Positions 35,761 to 44,537 of a DNA stretch of 64,000 nt are shown here, one piece after another (the first letter of the stretch is position 1; the number at the start of each line of letters is the position of its first letter). Both the position numbers and the translations under genes were made by a program. The stretch is taken from NCBI RefSeq assembly GCF_900168685.1, contig NZ_FVZN01000014.1:1054001-1118000 (forward strand), written 5' to 3'. The notes beneath the pieces were generated by a model. That model was not told the origin of the DNA and searched no databases. It saw only the letters and a list, made by a program, of their open reading frames with translations. Source of the stretch: Solibacillus isronensis. Lineage in GTDB: Bacteria; Bacillota; Bacilli; Bacillales_A; Planococcaceae.

Positions 35761-36250
35761 TACTCGGATTCTCCTCCGTCTCTAGCTCAATTTTTAATAG
35801 CTTTAATGCTTTATAAAGCCTGGATTTCGCGGTGCTTAGAGGAATCGCCAAAATATGCGCAACGTCTTCGATTTTCAAATCCTCAAAATAGCGCAGCACG
35901 ATTACCTCACGCAACTGCAGAGGTAAATGATGTAAAGCCTGCTGTAAATCAAGATTGCAGTATGTATCTTGTTCTGATAATTGCAGTAAAGAATCGTCTC
36001 CAAAGAGCTCGATCTGCTTTTGTTTGCGCAATAAATCAATTGCCGTTCGCACTAAAATCGTATAAAACCAGCTTTTCAATTGATCCCGATTTGTCAGTCT
36101 ATCAAGTGCAAGCCAACCTTTTTGAATGCTGTCCTGCATCACATCGAGCGCATCCTGCTCGTTTTTTGTATAGCTATACGCGAGTCTATATAGCGAATTT
36201 TGCTGGGTACGGATAAATGTAATAAATGTATCTTCTAATTCTTCCATCAT
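35753..36250 (-). CDS. sigV: ECF sigma factor SigV-like
   Basis: 165 residues. Region 2 (LYRLAYSYTKNEQDALDVMQDSIQKGW) and region 4 (LREVIVLRYFEDLKIEDVAHILAIPLSTAKSRLYKALK) are complete. I start it at the ATG 9 bases after AAGGAG; the open frame continues upstream without another site. With the overlapping rsiV gene this is a sigma/anti-sigma pair, probably for lysozyme or envelope stress. A -35-like AAACTTT upstream exists, but its spacing to CGTC is too long to call an autoregulated promoter. Confidence 0.88.
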   Translation of the reverse strand: MMEELEDTFITFIRTQQNSLYRLAYSYTKNEQDALDVMQDSIQKGWLALDRLTNRDQLKSWFYTILVRTAIDLLRKQKQIELFGDDSLLQLSEQDTYCNLDLQQALHHLPLQLREVIVLRYFEDLKIEDVAHILAIPLSTAKSRLYKALKLLKIELETEENPSNE

Positions 36251-36418
36251 TCCTTGAAGCTCCTTTTTTACTCTGTCGACAATTATAAGACGACAGTATG
36301 TGGTTGGAAAGTTTAAAAAGAGTGAATTTTTTTTTATAAAAAAGTATTCTAGCCGAGATAAGCGATAGCAATCATTAAAACACAAATTAATTAAAACAAA
36401 AAAATTAAAAAAATACTC

Positions 36419-36447
36419 TTGACGTTAAGTAAAACCTTTGTTATATT
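36419..36447 (+). promoter_or_regulatory. Sigma-A promoter of the yceI gene
   Basis: TTGACG at 36419-36424, a 17-base spacer and TATATT at 36442-36447. An MhqR-like operator begins at the next base. Confidence 0.75.
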
Positions 36448-36465
36448 TATCTCAAGTTCGAGATA
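36448..36465. promoter_or_regulatory. MhqR-like operator, site 1
   Basis: TATCTCAAGTTCGAGATA: an 18-bp inverted repeat covering the expected transcription start of the yceI gene. It matches the TATCTC-N6-GAGATA element I recall for the MarR-family repressor MhqR of B. subtilis. Confidence 0.6.
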
Positions 36466-36494
36466 CTTAATTTCGAAATTTTATTTTGAGTATA

Positions 36495-36512
36495 TATCTT
36501 GAAATCGAGATA
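36495..36512. promoter_or_regulatory. MhqR-like operator, site 2
   Basis: TATCTTGAAATCGAGATA, 47 bp after site 1 and just before the ribosome site of the yceI gene. Confidence 0.55.
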
Positions 36513-36531
36513 AATTGGAGGAGAATTTAAA

Positions 36532-37059
36532 ATGACAACATTTACAGTCGATCAAACACACTCAACAATCGGTTTTGAAGTAAAACACATGATGGTATCA
36601 AAAGTAAAAGGTCAATTCAATAACTATACGGCAAACGTCGAAGCGGCAGACTTAACGGATTTAACTACTGCATCAATTAGCTTTGAACTGGATGTAGCAA
36701 GCATTAATACAAACAATGAAGACCGCGATAACCACTTGAAATCAGCGGACTTTTTCAGCACAGATGAGTTTGGAAAAATGAAGTTTACAGCAACAAACAT
36801 TAAAAAAGATGGCGATGACTACAAAGTGACTGGTGACTTAACAATTAAAGATGTAACAAAACCGGTAACATTTGATGTTGAATACGGTGGTAAAGGTACG
36901 AACCCATGGGGTGTAGAAGTATATGGTTTTGAAGCAGAAACAAAAATCAACCGTGAAGATTTCGGTTTAACATGGAATGCTGCTTTAGAAACAGGCGGTG
37001 TATTGGTAGGGAAAGATATCAAAATTAAAGTAGAGTTAGAATTAAACCCTGCAGCTTAA
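36532..37059 (+). CDS. yceI: YceI family lipid-binding-like protein
   Basis: 175 residues forming the YceI lipocalin-like barrel: FTVDQTHSTIGFEVKHMM, ASISFELDVASINTNNEDRDNHLKSADFF, VTGDLTIKDVTKPVTFDVEY and INREDFGLTWNAALETGG. There is no signal peptide, so it is cytoplasmic here. Relatives bind isoprenoid quinones or similar apolar molecules. The paired operators upstream, shared with the flavin reductase gene downstream, suggest a role in the response to quinones. ATG after GGAGGAGAA. Confidence 0.9.
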   Translation: MTTFTVDQTHSTIGFEVKHMMVSKVKGQFNNYTANVEAADLTDLTTASISFELDVASINTNNEDRDNHLKSADFFSTDEFGKMKFTATNIKKDGDDYKVTGDLTIKDVTKPVTFDVEYGGKGTNPWGVEVYGFEAETKINREDFGLTWNAALETGGVLVGKDIKIKVELELNPAA

Positions 37060-37117
37060 TAATATTGAATGAACTTGCAAGGATAAATTGTCAGTAAAAC
37101 GGCAATAATGATTTACG

Positions 37118-37146
37118 TTACTGATAAGAATGCATAAAAGTACAAT
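37118..37146 (+). promoter_or_regulatory. Promoter of the FMN reductase gene
   Basis: TTACTG at 37118-37123, a 17-base spacer and TACAAT at 37141-37146, directly ahead of operator site 3. Confidence 0.6.
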
Positions 37147-37149
37147 AGA

Positions 37150-37167
37150 TATCTCGAATTCAAGATA
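37150..37167. promoter_or_regulatory. MhqR-like operator, site 3
   Basis: TATCTCGAATTCAAGATA, at the same place relative to the -10 box as site 1. Confidence 0.6.
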
Positions 37168-37185
37168 ATTGAAGGAGTGTAAGAA

Positions 37186-37779
37186 ATGGGATTCATCAGT
37201 AAACTATTCGGAAATAAGAAAGTGGAGGAAATTAAAGTGGAAAAATTAAACATCGGTATTATTTTAGGATCAACTCGTGAAGGCCGTGTAAGCCCTCAAG
37301 TCGGTACATGGGTAAAAGAAATCGCAGATAAACGCGGCGATGCAAATTATACAATCATTGATATTGCGGATTTCAAATTGCCATTACTAGGAGAACCGGG
37401 TGGGGATGCATCAGGTGCTGCAGGCTGGTCTGAAGCAATCGCAAAACAAGACGGATTCGTATTCATTGTTCAAGAATACAATCATTCGATCACAGGTGCA
37501 CTTAAAAATGCATTAGATTACTTACGTGATGAGTGGAACAACAAAGCAGCGGGTATCGTATCTTACGGTTCTGTAGGCGGAGCACGTGCTGCTGAACATT
37601 TACGAGGTATTTTAGGTGAATTACTTGTTGCGGATGTGCGTGTACACCCAGCCTTATCATTATTTACTGATTTCGAAAACGGTACAACTTTCAAGCCGAA
37701 AGATGTGCAGGCTGATTCAGTAAACCAAATGCTGGACCAAGTAATTCCATGGTCAAAAGCGTTAAAAACAATTCGTTAA
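37186..37779 (+). CDS. NADPH-dependent FMN reductase
   Basis: 197 residues. After a 20-residue leader (MGFISKLFGNKKVEEIKVEK), the flavodoxin-like domain starts with IGIILGSTREGR, the phosphate-binding loop. EYNHSITGALKNALDYL and SYGSVGGARAAEHLR are the other family blocks. Enzymes of this group reduce FMN, quinones or azo compounds. The leader has a possible internal start at the GTG just before KLNIGI (after GTGGAGGAAATTAAA). Control by an MhqR-like operator suits quinone detoxification. Confidence 0.85.
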   Translation: MGFISKLFGNKKVEEIKVEKLNIGIILGSTREGRVSPQVGTWVKEIADKRGDANYTIIDIADFKLPLLGEPGGDASGAAGWSEAIAKQDGFVFIVQEYNHSITGALKNALDYLRDEWNNKAAGIVSYGSVGGARAAEHLRGILGELLVADVRVHPALSLFTDFENGTTFKPKDVQADSVNQMLDQVIPWSKALKTIR

Positions 37780-37850
37780 ATGACGATATCGGTCTGGCAC
37801 ATGTTATGGCATGTGCTGGATTTATCTACACAAAAATTGGACAGAGTGTG

Positions 37851-37885
37851 AGGGGCTACTCAGTTTTACTTGAGTAGCCCCTTTT
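37851..37885. terminator. Bidirectional terminator
   Basis: A perfect 12-bp stem (37851-37862 with 37871-37882) with T-rich flanks between convergent genes. Confidence 0.85.
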
Positions 37886-37889
37886 ATGA

Positions 37890-38405
37890 TTAAAGCAATT
37901 TCGACATATACAGTTCATTTACATATTGTCCGTCAACCAGTAAAGAATTTCTTTTCACGCCTTCCACTTCAAACCCCATTTTCTTATAAAGATGGATAGC
38001 TTGTTCATTATGCTCAATGACCGTTAACTCCAGACGGTGGAGCTGCGCCTGTTTTGCCCACTGAATCATATAGTCGAACAACGCGGTACCAATTCCTTTA
38101 CCGCGACTTTTACTATGTACACCGACAGCAATTTGTGCCCTGTGAGAAGTACGGGATAACGTTTCCGCTTTTAATAGGAGGTAGCCTAATATTCCATCCT
38201 CATGCTCTGCGATAAAGAAACCGGATGTTGGTCTCTGATTTAAGGAGTTGATTAACTTGCTTAAAGAAGCTGGTGCCATGTTTCTTTCATCCGGTGCAAA
38301 GAGCATAAATCCTGATTGTTCCGCATCTTTCATCACAGCAAGTATTTGTGACGTATCACTTTCGTTCGCTTTTCTGATTAAACTTTTTTCGCCGATTGTG
38401 TTCAT
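37890..38405 (-). CDS. GNAT family N-acetyltransferase
   Basis: 171 residues. The acetyl-CoA binding motif is QIAVGVHSKSRGKGIGTALFDYMIQWA, followed by LELTVIEHNEQAIHLYKKMGFEVEG. The start is the ATG 6 bases after GAGGTG; a GTG three codons earlier overlaps that site. Substrate unknown; similar enzymes acetylate amines or protein N-termini. Single gene. Confidence 0.88.
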   Translation of the reverse strand: MNTIGEKSLIRKANESDTSQILAVMKDAEQSGFMLFAPDERNMAPASLSKLINSLNQRPTSGFFIAEHEDGILGYLLLKAETLSRTSHRAQIAVGVHSKSRGKGIGTALFDYMIQWAKQAQLHRLELTVIEHNEQAIHLYKKMGFEVEGVKRNSLLVDGQYVNELYMSKLL

Positions 38406-38505
38406 CCGATTCACCTCATTCTTATTGTAATAAAATTATATAATTTCCAGAATATTTAAATTAAACTAAAATTAATATAGGGATAAAATTTAAAGGGGTC
38501 TGAAA

Positions 38506-39834
38506 ATGAAACTATTAAAAAACGGGTTTGTCGTCAATATGGAAACAGGGGAGTTTACTAGACAGGATGTTTATATTGAAAATAATAAAATAGTAAAAGT
38601 GGCTCCTAATCTTCAAATGGATAACGTTGAAGTATTGGATTTTACGGATAAATGGTTAATTCCGGGATTGATTGATATGCATGTCCATGTAAAAAAACAT
38701 TTTGCCAATTACTTCACAGCAGCAGGTATTACAACGGTTCGAAATACTGCGGGGAGCATGATTGAACTCAAACCATTTATCGATGCGAATGGAAGTGAAT
38801 TGGAGCCGAGCGTTATTTCTGCAGATCGTATGATTGATGGACCCCCAGGCTTGTGGGGAGATGATACGGCCTATAACATCAATGTCGACAATGCAGATCT
38901 TGCAAAAACGGAAGTAGCGCGGCAAGTAGAGCTTGGGGCACATTTTATTAAAGTTTACGGCTGGCTTGCTCCTGAATATATGGAAACAGTTGTTGAAGAA
39001 GCACGTAAATACAATCTGGAAGTAAGCAGTGATTTAATTTATTCAAAAAAAGTGGATGCACTTCATGCGGCACATATAGGGATTGATTGGCTTGAACATT
39101 GCTCTGGTATTATTCAGGCAATGTATCCACATTGGACAATGGATGCGCCAAAAGAGGTCTGGGATACAATTCCGTGGGATCAGCCTGATGAAAAGTTGAT
39201 AGAAAGCGTATGTAAAAAATTAGTGGAAAAGGATATAAAGCTTTGTCCGACAATTGTATTATATGATCAGATGCGATTAGCAGACCAATATTGGACAACA
39301 AAACATGAAGTTATTGATCATATGGAGAACAGTGACTATTTATTTAAGCATTGGCCATCAGCTGCACAGGCAAAACAAGGACAGGCTACGATAGGTATTC
39401 AGACGAAAACGATTCAAAAAATTGCCTATACTTATTATAAGATGGGCGGCACTGTCGTGACAGGTACAGATACTCCTGCTGGAATCTTTACATATCCGGG
39501 CTTTGCATTACATCGGGAGCTTCAGCTGTTTGTTGATGCCGGATTTACACCTTTTGAGGCCCTTCAGCAAGCTACAATAAATGCGGCGAAAGCTTTGAAA
39601 ACAGCTGATTTAGGCGATATAAAAGAAGGTTATACAGCGGATCTGTTAGTATTGAATGAAAACCCTCTTAGCGATATAGAAAATACAATGAAAATCGATC
39701 GGATAGTAAAAGACGGGAAACTGTATACGGTTCCTGAGCTGCTTGAAACTGTTCCGACTGAGCAAGAGATGAACGATTATATAAACGAATTGATTAAAAC
39801 TTTCGAAGAACAAGGATTATATGCAGGAAATTAG
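38506..39834 (+). CDS. Amidohydrolase family protein
   Basis: 442 residues of the metal-dependent amidohydrolase superfamily. The N-terminal beta part is followed by the HxH metal motif in LIDMHVHVKKHF (near residue 59), a DWLEHCSG histidine, and a GTDTPAGIF aspartate near the C-terminus; the composite end VLNENPLSDIENTMKIDRIVKDGKLY is typical. A lysine ligand may be in AHFIKVYGW. It hydrolyses a cyclic amide, peptide-like or ester substrate that cannot be named. AAAGGGG precedes the ATG. Confidence 0.85.
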   Translation: MKLLKNGFVVNMETGEFTRQDVYIENNKIVKVAPNLQMDNVEVLDFTDKWLIPGLIDMHVHVKKHFANYFTAAGITTVRNTAGSMIELKPFIDANGSELEPSVISADRMIDGPPGLWGDDTAYNINVDNADLAKTEVARQVELGAHFIKVYGWLAPEYMETVVEEARKYNLEVSSDLIYSKKVDALHAAHIGIDWLEHCSGIIQAMYPHWTMDAPKEVWDTIPWDQPDEKLIESVCKKLVEKDIKLCPTIVLYDQMRLADQYWTTKHEVIDHMENSDYLFKHWPSAAQAKQGQATIGIQTKTIQKIAYTYYKMGGTVVTGTDTPAGIFTYPGFALHRELQLFVDAGFTPFEALQQATINAAKALKTADLGDIKEGYTADLLVLNENPLSDIENTMKIDRIVKDGKLYTVPELLETVPTEQEMNDYINELIKTFEEQGLYAGN

Positions 39835-39939
39835 GTTTAGTCAATAAGGTAAGAGGGGAACTTCTATTATCGAATATGTTGTGATGTATTTGGAGAGATT
39901 AGATGTAAGTATTTACACGTAAAGGGGCTCTGAATTGAC

Positions 39940-40419
39940 ATGAGAAATAACAACGACTTAGAAGTTTCGCGCCGGAACATGTGGTCAGGAATCTTGTTTG
40001 GCATCGGTTTGATTGCCTTTATTGATGAAACTGTTTTTCACCAGCTGTTAAGATGGCATCATTTTTACGACAAATCGACAACGGATATCGGGTTAATTTC
40101 CGATGGTATTTTTCATGCCTTCAGCTGGTTTGCTACGATAGCGGGCTTATTTTTATTTGCAGATCTGCGTCGGAGAAATGGTCTGATTTTTCAACGGTGG
40201 CTTGGCGGCGTATTATTAGGGGTTGGTGTATTCCAATTGTATGACGGTATCATTCAACATAAATGGATGCGTATCCACCAAATCCGATACGTGGACAATG
40301 TCATTGTGTACGATATTGTGTGGAATGTCAGTGCTCTGATTATTTTACTAATCGGTATTTATCTATTATTCCGCACATCAAAAAACAGTACTTTAAAAGA
40401 GAAGACTGCAAATGAATAG
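39940..40419 (+). CDS. DUF2243 membrane protein
   Basis: 159 residues with four membrane segments and conserved motifs of the DUF2243 family: DETVFHQLLRWHHFYD, DGIFHAFSWFATIAGL, and LYDGIIQHKWMRIHQIRY. The histidines at the membrane edge suggest metal or haem binding, which is an inference. The stop overlaps the start of the CtaG-like gene by 8 bases, so the two are translationally coupled. Confidence 0.85.
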   Translation: MRNNNDLEVSRRNMWSGILFGIGLIAFIDETVFHQLLRWHHFYDKSTTDIGLISDGIFHAFSWFATIAGLFLFADLRRRNGLIFQRWLGGVLLGVGVFQLYDGIIQHKWMRIHQIRYVDNVIVYDIVWNVSALIILLIGIYLLFRTSKNSTLKEKTANE

Positions 40420-41257
40420 TCTATACTTGCTGCACAGTCATGGACATGTAAGTCATTCGGTACCTGCAATAAACCTTCAATTAATTCTCGGGTTCATTTT
40501 CATATTTTTATTGGCAGCATATATAACCGCTGTCATCATAACGAATCGGCGCTATAAAAAATGGCCTATTTTCCGTACAATTTGCTGGACAATTGGTATG
40601 ATTATTGCACTTGCTGCAGTTGTCGGTCCTTTGGCAAACAGTGCGCATTCTAATTTTACGGCACATATGGTGAGCCATTTATTGTTAAGCATGGTCGCAC
40701 CGATATTTATGGCGATTGCCAAACCGATGACATTGTTGCTCAGAACAGCAAACACGTCGGTGGCGCGTAAGCTGACGACTATTTTAAAAAGCGGTTTGCT
40801 CCAATTTGTTTCGCATCCGGTCACTGCCGCAGTTTTAAATGTAGGCGGACTTTGGATGCTGTATACAACGGATTTGTATACTTTTATGCACGAAAATGCA
40901 CTTTTCGCTTTATTTATTCATTTGCATTTTTTTATTGCAGGTTATGTATTTACGATTTCCATTATTTATTTCGATCCGGTCTACCACCAATATTCCTACC
41001 GATTCCGCGCAGCAGTTTTAATTATTGCGATTGCCGGTCATGATATTTTGTCGAAGTATATGTATGCAAATCCGCCTGCTGGAGTTTCACAGCAAGAAGC
41101 GGAAATGGGAAGTATGGTCATGTACTATGCCGGGGATTGGATTGAAGTGGCTCTAATCATTATTTTCTGCTGGCAATGGTACAAATCAGCAAAGCCACGC
41201 AAATATGTTACAGTGGAGTTCAATAGGGATGAACAGGTTGCAGTGAATGGAAAATAA
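40412..41257 (+). CDS. ctaG: Cytochrome c oxidase assembly protein, Caa3_CtaG family
   Basis: 281 residues with about seven membrane segments. The SHFTAH-like pattern NFTAHMVSHLLLSMVAPIFMA and the LFIHLHFFIAGYVF segment are the CtaG (caa3 assembly, copper-related) signature. It helps assemble a haem-copper oxidase. No oxidase genes are in the window, so this is probably a second, stand-alone copy paired with DUF2243. The mature protein starts after a His-rich N-terminus (HSHGHVSHS). Confidence 0.85.
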   Translation: MNSLYLLHSHGHVSHSVPAINLQLILGFIFIFLLAAYITAVIITNRRYKKWPIFRTICWTIGMIIALAAVVGPLANSAHSNFTAHMVSHLLLSMVAPIFMAIAKPMTLLLRTANTSVARKLTTILKSGLLQFVSHPVTAAVLNVGGLWMLYTTDLYTFMHENALFALFIHLHFFIAGYVFTISIIYFDPVYHQYSYRFRAAVLIIAIAGHDILSKYMYANPPAGVSQQEAEMGSMVMYYAGDWIEVALIIIFCWQWYKSAKPRKYVTVEFNRDEQVAVNGK

Positions 41258-41300
41258 AGTAGTTATTAATTTTAATAAGAGGAAAATTATTTTCTAATAA

Positions 41301-41330
41301 AAAAAGCGTCGTAAATTTGCGACGCTTTTT
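41301..41330. terminator. Bidirectional terminator
   Basis: An 11-bp stem AAAAAGCGTCG / CGACGCTTTTT between convergent ctaG and the BCCT gene. Confidence 0.85.
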
Positions 41331-41343
41331 CATATGGAATCGG

Positions 41344-42882
41344 TCAACCATCTTTTTTCTGGCCATTCGCTGGAGGCTGTTTTTTGGGGCGGATGTAGAG
41401 ACCTAATTTCTTACGCTCAGCCATTAACGATTTGTAGAGTGAAAGAATCATCAGCAAAATGATCAACGAAAACGGGAAGGCGACAATAATGGCGGCATTC
41501 TGCAGTGCGGTCAGACCACCTGAGAACAATAAACTTGCCGCAATCGCAGCCTGTAAAATTCCCCAAATCAGTTTTATTCTAAAAGATGGATTCATAGATC
41601 CGAATGTAGTTTGCATACCAAGTACAAATGTCGCTGAATCGGCCGAAGTAATAAAGAAGTTCATGATGAGCAGCATCGCGACAATCGATAAAATAAAGCC
41701 AAGTGGCATTTGGTCGAATACACCGAATAATACTTGTTCTGTCGGTAAATCAACAAGACTTTCATTTTTATTAAGATACGTATCAATCGCTGTTGTACCG
41801 AACGTTGCAAACCAGAAAATACTAACAAGTGTCGGTGCTAAAATTACACCCAATAAAAATTCCCGGATCGTTCGTCCTTTTGAAATACGTGCAATGAAAA
41901 TACCGACAAACGGCGACCAGGACATCCACCATGCCCAGTAGAAAATCGTCCAGCTGTTGATCCAATCACGACTGCCAACATCTCCCGGTTCCATACGTAA
42001 ACTCATTTGTACAAAGTGTTGCAGATAATTTCCTAGACCGGATGTGAAATCATTCATAATGGATACGGTAGGACCTAGAAACAGTGTTAATAGTAACAAG
42101 GCCGCCGCTAAATAAAGATTCCCATTACTTAGAATTTGAATTCCTTTATCAAGACCAGTAGAAGCAGAAATTATAAACAATACAGTAACAATTGCAATAA
42201 TAATCAGTTGGACAGTGAAGTTTATTGGTAAGTCAAATAAATATGCAAGACCACCATTAATTTGCTGAGCCCCTAAACCGAGTGTTGTTGCAACGCCAAC
42301 CACGGTAGCGAAAACTGCAATTATATCGATTGTGTGACCAAGTGGACCTTTTGTTTTTTCACCGAAAAGAGGAAACAGTGTGGAGCTGATTAAACCTGGT
42401 GCGCCTTTTCGGAAATTGAAATAGGCTAATGCTAATGCGACTACTCCGTATATTGCCCAGGCAGAAATTCCCCAATGGAAATATGTGTAACGAAATGAAT
42501 CTTTTAATGCTTGTTGGGACCCTTCAGGAGCCTCAGGAGAACTAATAGCGAAATGCGATAATGGCTCTGCAGCTCCCCAGAATACCAAACCAATTCCCAT
42601 ACCCGCACTAAATAGCATCGCAAACCACGATGCATTGCTGTAGTCCGGCCGGTCAGTCGGCTTACCAAGACGTATGGCTCCAACAGGACTCAATATGAGG
42701 AAAACACAAAACGCAATAATAATTGCAACGACTAATAAATAATACCAGCCAAAATTATAAGTAAGTAAATTTTGAATGTTCTTGGTGACATTTTCTAAAG
42801 TTTGTGGAGCGATTACACCAACTAGTACAGCCAGCATTACTAAAGTAAATGAGCTCCAAAAAACAATGCCTACTTTTTTCAT
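41344..42882 (-). CDS. BCCT family betaine/choline/carnitine transporter
   Basis: 512 residues with 12 membrane segments. The start is the ATG after CGGAGG; the frame is open for 48 more codons upstream. Family motifs: [24 protein letters not shown] (sodium-site glycine helix), [17 protein letters not shown] with its Trp box, and [32 protein letters not shown]. It imports a quaternary ammonium osmolyte, probably glycine betaine or choline, with sodium. It ends in a short Lys/Gln-rich tail. Single gene. Confidence 0.92.
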   Translation of the reverse strand: MKKVGIVFWSSFTLVMLAVLVGVIAPQTLENVTKNIQNLLTYNFGWYYLLVVAIIIAFCVFLILSPVGAIRLGKPTDRPDYSNASWFAMLFSAGMGIGLVFWGAAEPLSHFAISSPEAPEGSQQALKDSFRYTYFHWGISAWAIYGVVALALAYFNFRKGAPGLISSTLFPLFGEKTKGPLGHTIDIIAVFATVVGVATTLGLGAQQINGGLAYLFDLPINFTVQLIIIAIVTVLFIISASTGLDKGIQILSNGNLYLAAALLLLTLFLGPTVSIMNDFTSGLGNYLQHFVQMSLRMEPGDVGSRDWINSWTIFYWAWWMSWSPFVGIFIARISKGRTIREFLLGVILAPTLVSIFWFATFGTTAIDTYLNKNESLVDLPTEQVLFGVFDQMPLGFILSIVAMLLIMNFFITSADSATFVLGMQTTFGSMNPSFRIKLIWGILQAAIAASLLFSGGLTALQNAAIIVAFPFSLIILLMILSLYKSLMAERKKLGLYIRPKKQPPANGQKKDG

Positions 42883-43120
42883 TTTATAACCTCCGTTCAG
42901 TGACATATAAATGTATTGCCCAGTTTGAAAAAAATAAACATTCTTGATTATTTTTTTGCGTAGAAATAAGGTGTGACTAGTTCGAAAGGGATAATAATAA
43001 CTAGGATCCGCTTTTAAATATAGCACCGCTTTTTCTTTATATTACCCAATTTTCCCGACTTTAACTAAAATGAATAACTCTTTTATTAATTTCCTATACT
43101 GTGTCAAAAAGGGGAAAGTC

Positions 43121-43326
43121 TTGTTGACACAAACAATGGAAATAAAGCAGGAAAGTAAACGACTTAATAAGCAATTCCTCCATTCATCAGATTTTGTCGC
43201 AAAGAAATTAAGCTTGGGCAAGAAGAAAATGTCATTTTATGCTATTATTCATCACTTGTCAATAAATCAGAGGATATTTCCCCGAAAGTAGATGTAGAAA
43301 TCGTGAAAACGGGTATATTGGAATAA
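43121..43326 (+). pseudogene. Frameshifted relic of a GerA-family spore germination protein
   Basis: Starting at TTG 43121 or 43124 after AAAGGGGAAAG, one frame reads TQTMEIKQESKRLNKQFLHSSDFV. Near 43200 the sense moves to the next frame, which reads EIKLGQEENVILCYYSSLVN and then KSEDISPKVDVEIVKTGILE before TAA at 43324. The joined text has the N-terminal pattern of GerA-type germinant receptor subunits (SSDxx, basic-helix, YYxxLVN). Only about 65 codons remain of about 480. The assignment is by eye. Confidence 0.5.
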
Positions 43327-43369
43327 CTGTTGAAAATTCAGAAAAAATTTTATGAAGGGGGTTTTCATT

Positions 43370-44206
43370 TTGGATAAACAAATGAATTACGGTGATGACT
43401 ATAAATTTATACCAGCCTCATCTGTTAAAAGTGGTGTAAGTGAAGAGCTATTGCCCGACCTATATGTTCACACGATTCAAATTGCAAATATTATTTTTTA
43501 TAGCAGTCCTGATAATAACGGGTTTGTTTTAATAGACGCCGGGATGCCGAAAAGCGCACAAGAAATTATTGATGTGGCTGAAAAAAGATATGGGAAAAAT
43601 GCAAAACCGAAAGCAATTATTTTAACACACGGGCATTTTGATCATGTAGGGGCTATCATTGAACTTGTTGAACATTGGCAAGTACCGGTTTTCGCTCACA
43701 AGCTGGAACTGCCGTATTTAACTGGCTTAGAAAATTATCCGGAGCCGGACCCCACTGTTGATAGCGGATTAGTCGCTAAAATGTCCCCGATGTTCCCGAA
43801 TGAAGCAATTGACTTAGGGGAATCTGTCCAGGAGCTTCCTCCAGATGGAACCGTACCTTTTATGGAAGGATTTAAGTGGATTCATACACCGGGACATACA
43901 CCAGGACACGTTTCGTTATTTAGGGAGCGCGACGGAGCACTTATTGCAGGGGATGCATTTGTGACGGTCAAACAGGAATCCTTGTATAAAGTATTTACCC
44001 AGGAAAAAGAAGTGAACGGACCCCCGAAGTATTTGACGCCGGACTGGGCCGCAGCTTTTGAATCAGTAAAAATTCTGGCAGCATTAAATCCTTCTGTAGC
44101 GGTTACAGGACATGGCGTGCCGATGAGCGGAGAAGAACTAAGCGAGGGGCTGCGGAAACTTGTTGATAAATTTGATCAAATAGCATTGCCAAGTAATAAG
44201 AAATAA
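43370..44206 (+). CDS. MBL-fold metallo-hydrolase
   Basis: 278 residues, TTG start 8 bases after GAAGGGGG; an ATG further upstream overlaps the ribosome site. The di-zinc motif is LTHGHFDHVG near residue 87, the later ligands are in HTPGHTPGHVSLF, GDAFV and VTGHG. The fold is that of glyoxalase II-like and quorum-quenching lactonase-like hydrolases; the substrate is not determined. It has a terminator at its end. Confidence 0.88.
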   Translation: MDKQMNYGDDYKFIPASSVKSGVSEELLPDLYVHTIQIANIIFYSSPDNNGFVLIDAGMPKSAQEIIDVAEKRYGKNAKPKAIILTHGHFDHVGAIIELVEHWQVPVFAHKLELPYLTGLENYPEPDPTVDSGLVAKMSPMFPNEAIDLGESVQELPPDGTVPFMEGFKWIHTPGHTPGHVSLFRERDGALIAGDAFVTVKQESLYKVFTQEKEVNGPPKYLTPDWAAAFESVKILAALNPSVAVTGHGVPMSGEELSEGLRKLVDKFDQIALPSNKK

Positions 44207-44213
44207 ATAGTAC

Positions 44214-44252
44214 AAAAAATCATCCTTTTACTCAGTAAATGGATGATTTTTT
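44214..44252 (+). terminator. Terminator of the MBL gene
   Basis: A 12-bp stem (44214-44225 with 44241-44252) ending in a T run. Confidence 0.75.
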
Positions 44253-44537
44253 GAAGTGTGATAGAGTGGGTCTGATTTAAATGCTAAAGCAGAAATTAAT
44301 TATTCAAATCATATAACCCGGGGCTATGCTCATTTGGCATGTCCGTCATCAACGGTATCGGGAAACCTGCTGGCGGGGGTGTTACCTAATATGTTCCGCC
44401 ATTTCGACTAAGATTAAAATATTACGATTATATTTCATAGGACTACTTTTCGGAAAATAGGGTAGAAAAGTAACAGAGATGGTTGAGTATAACTAATCTT
44501 GTGGAACTTGCTATTTTTGGAATGAGGAGGATGTAAA
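44253..44537. other. Intergenic region upstream of the catalase gene, with a GC-rich block
   Basis: 285 bp. Bases 44317-44400 are about 57% GC by hand count, far above the surroundings. Both strands have short open stretches there but no start with a ribosome site. The rest is AT-rich. I could not fix a promoter for the catalase; no good PerR or sigma-B site is visible. Confidence 0.4.

Noticed and set aside
36279-36315. Autoregulatory ECF promoter upstream of sigV
   Set aside because: AAACTTT and CGTC are present on the minus strand, but I count 18 bases between AAAC and CGTC instead of the expected 16-17, and the leading G of the -35 is missing.
44253-44537. Sigma-B or PerR promoter of katE
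   Set aside because: A GGGTAG is present, but no GTTT-type -35 at the right distance, and no PerR-like palindrome was found.
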